From: an uncultured Desulfovibrio sp.
Lineage (GTDB): Bacteria; Desulfobacterota; Desulfovibrionia; Desulfovibrionales; Desulfovibrionaceae
Length of the DNA stretch: 5,437 bases
Assembly: GCA_947177085.1 (NCBI GenBank)
Contig: CAMWTD010000154.1
Span: 1-5,437, forward strand
Direction of reading: 5' to 3'
Below the pieces are notes generated by a model. That model saw nothing but the letters and a program-made list of their open reading frames with translations, was not told the DNA's origin and did no database searches. This document shows, one piece after another, positions 4,689 to 5,437 of this stretch; within the stretch, counting starts at the first letter, position 1, and the number at the start of each line of letters is the position of its first letter. The translations under genes and the position numbers were made by a program.

Positions 4689-5437
4689 ATGAGATACAAA
4701 TCCTGCTTGAGGATCCACAAGGGCTTCAATTTTTATCGCAGCGGCAAGATCACCGCCTGTTGCAACCGGATCAGCCCGGAGCTGGAGCTCGCGCATGTGG
4801 ACGACGAGGACCTTGCGGACAAGATCCTCGTCAATCATCGACGGCTGCTTATGCGCCACAAGTTGGGCGACGCGCCGGAAGTTTGTCAAAAGTGTTCCGC
4901 CTTCGTGGAACATGACTGGGACGATGCCCCGGGGGGCGTGCCCTTTTTGGAGGCCAGCCTCAATCACTACAAAAAATGCAATCTCAAGTGCGTCCATTGC
5001 GGCTACCGCCTTCAGGATGAGGGGGAGCGCGACACGCCCCACGAGAAAGTGTTCGACGCACTCCTGAAGTGCATCGCGGCGGGCATCATGGTCCCGAAGC
5101 CCTATCTGGAGATAGGAGGCGGCGAGCCCAGCCTGGGCAACGGCATCGAGAACATCGTCCGGTATGCCCTTGAGCACGGCTGGCAGGGTCTTATCAATTC
5201 CAACGGGGCGAAATTCTCCCAGGTGTTCGCCGACGGCGTCAATGCGGCGCAATTCTCCCTGCTGCTGACGCCCGACGCGGGCAGCCGGGAAACCTATGCC
5301 CGCATCAAGGGCGCGGACAATTTTGATAACACCTGGCGGAACATCGGGCGCTACATGGCGGCCACGTCGGGCAAGGCGCTCGTCAAGTTCATCCTGGAGG
5401 AGGGCAACAAGGAGGATATTCCCGCCATGATCGCCAC
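4689..5437 (+). CDS. Radical SAM protein with N-terminal twitch/SPASM-like domain (partial, 3' end missing)
   Basis: The reading frame is open from ATG 4689 to the window end (249 codons), so the C-terminus is unseen. The radical SAM [4Fe-4S] motif CxxxCxxC is present as C97, C101 and C104 in KKCNLKCVHCGY. The SAM-binding glycine motif is IGGGEPSLG at 142-150. N-terminal to this core, C6-x12-G19-x4-C24 and then C66-x2-C69 match the first part of the SPASM/twitch pattern that binds an auxiliary iron-sulfur cluster. This N-terminal placement is known in proteins named twitch-domain radical SAM proteins. Such enzymes cleave SAM reductively to start radical chemistry; the substrate here is unknown. 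A TAG immediately before the ATG rules out an upstream start, and no good Shine-Dalgarno is visible. It lies 22 bases after fliQ, where fliR might be expected, so it may be co-transcribed or may use the weak promoter candidate at the end of fliQ. A flagellar role is not shown. Confidence 0.85.
   Translation, partial: MRYKSCLRIHKGFNFYRSGKITACCNRISPELELAHVDDEDLADKILVNHRRLLMRHKLGDAPEVCQKCSAFVEHDWDDAPGGVPFLEASLNHYKKCNLKCVHCGYRLQDEGERDTPHEKVFDALLKCIAAGIMVPKPYLEIGGGEPSLGNGIENIVRYALEHGWQGLINSNGAKFSQVFADGVNAAQFSLLLTPDAGSRETYARIKGADNFDNTWRNIGRYMAATSGKALVKFILEEGNKEDIPAMIA

Noticed and set aside
1..5437. CRISPR array, insertion sequence, phage or tRNA/rRNA gene
   Set aside because: I saw no regularly spaced repeats, transposase or integrase coding, terminal inverted repeats or structural RNA signatures. 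Nearly every base is in a recognised protein gene.

Overview
The window is a compact, GC-rich (judged by eye), entirely plus-strand stretch of a bacterial chromosome. Gene content and order (era, a YggS-type gene, then fliL-fliN-fliO-fliP-fliQ and a radical SAM gene), together with the protein sequences, suggest a flagellated Desulfovibrio-like member of the Desulfovibrionaceae. That placement is inference from general resemblance; no database search was possible.

Layout. Bases 1-1673 hold a housekeeping pair, the ribosome-assembly GTPase Era (1-945) and a YggS/PLP-homeostasis protein (942-1673), joined by an ATGA overlap. Bases 1666-1737 form a short control region. It contains a strong-looking sigma-54 (-24/-12) promoter match over the yggS stop codon, a GC-rich hairpin followed by a T-run, and the fliL ribosome binding site. 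Bases 1738-4666 encode five flagellar proteins with very short or negative spacing: FliL (stator-associated membrane protein), FliN (C-ring switch protein), FliO (assembly factor for the export gate), FliP and FliQ (export-gate subunits). After 22 bases a radical SAM gene begins at 4689 and runs off the window end. It has an N-terminal twitch/SPASM-like cysteine pattern.

How the genes work together. FliO, FliP and FliQ build the membrane core of the flagellar type III secretion gate, FliN is part of the rotor/switch and export-docking ring, and FliL supports the stator. The classic fliLMNOPQR order is present without fliM (fliL is followed directly by fliN) and without fliR (fliQ is followed by the radical SAM gene), so those two must lie elsewhere or be replaced. 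Era and YggS look like upstream neighbours that are transcriptionally separate.

I did not find a wholly new system. The points most worth checking are the sigma-54 promoter with a hairpin at its predicted transcription start, the duplicated N-terminal motif in FliN, the 101-base fliO/fliP overlap, the long FliO N-terminus, and the radical SAM enzyme next to the export-gate genes.
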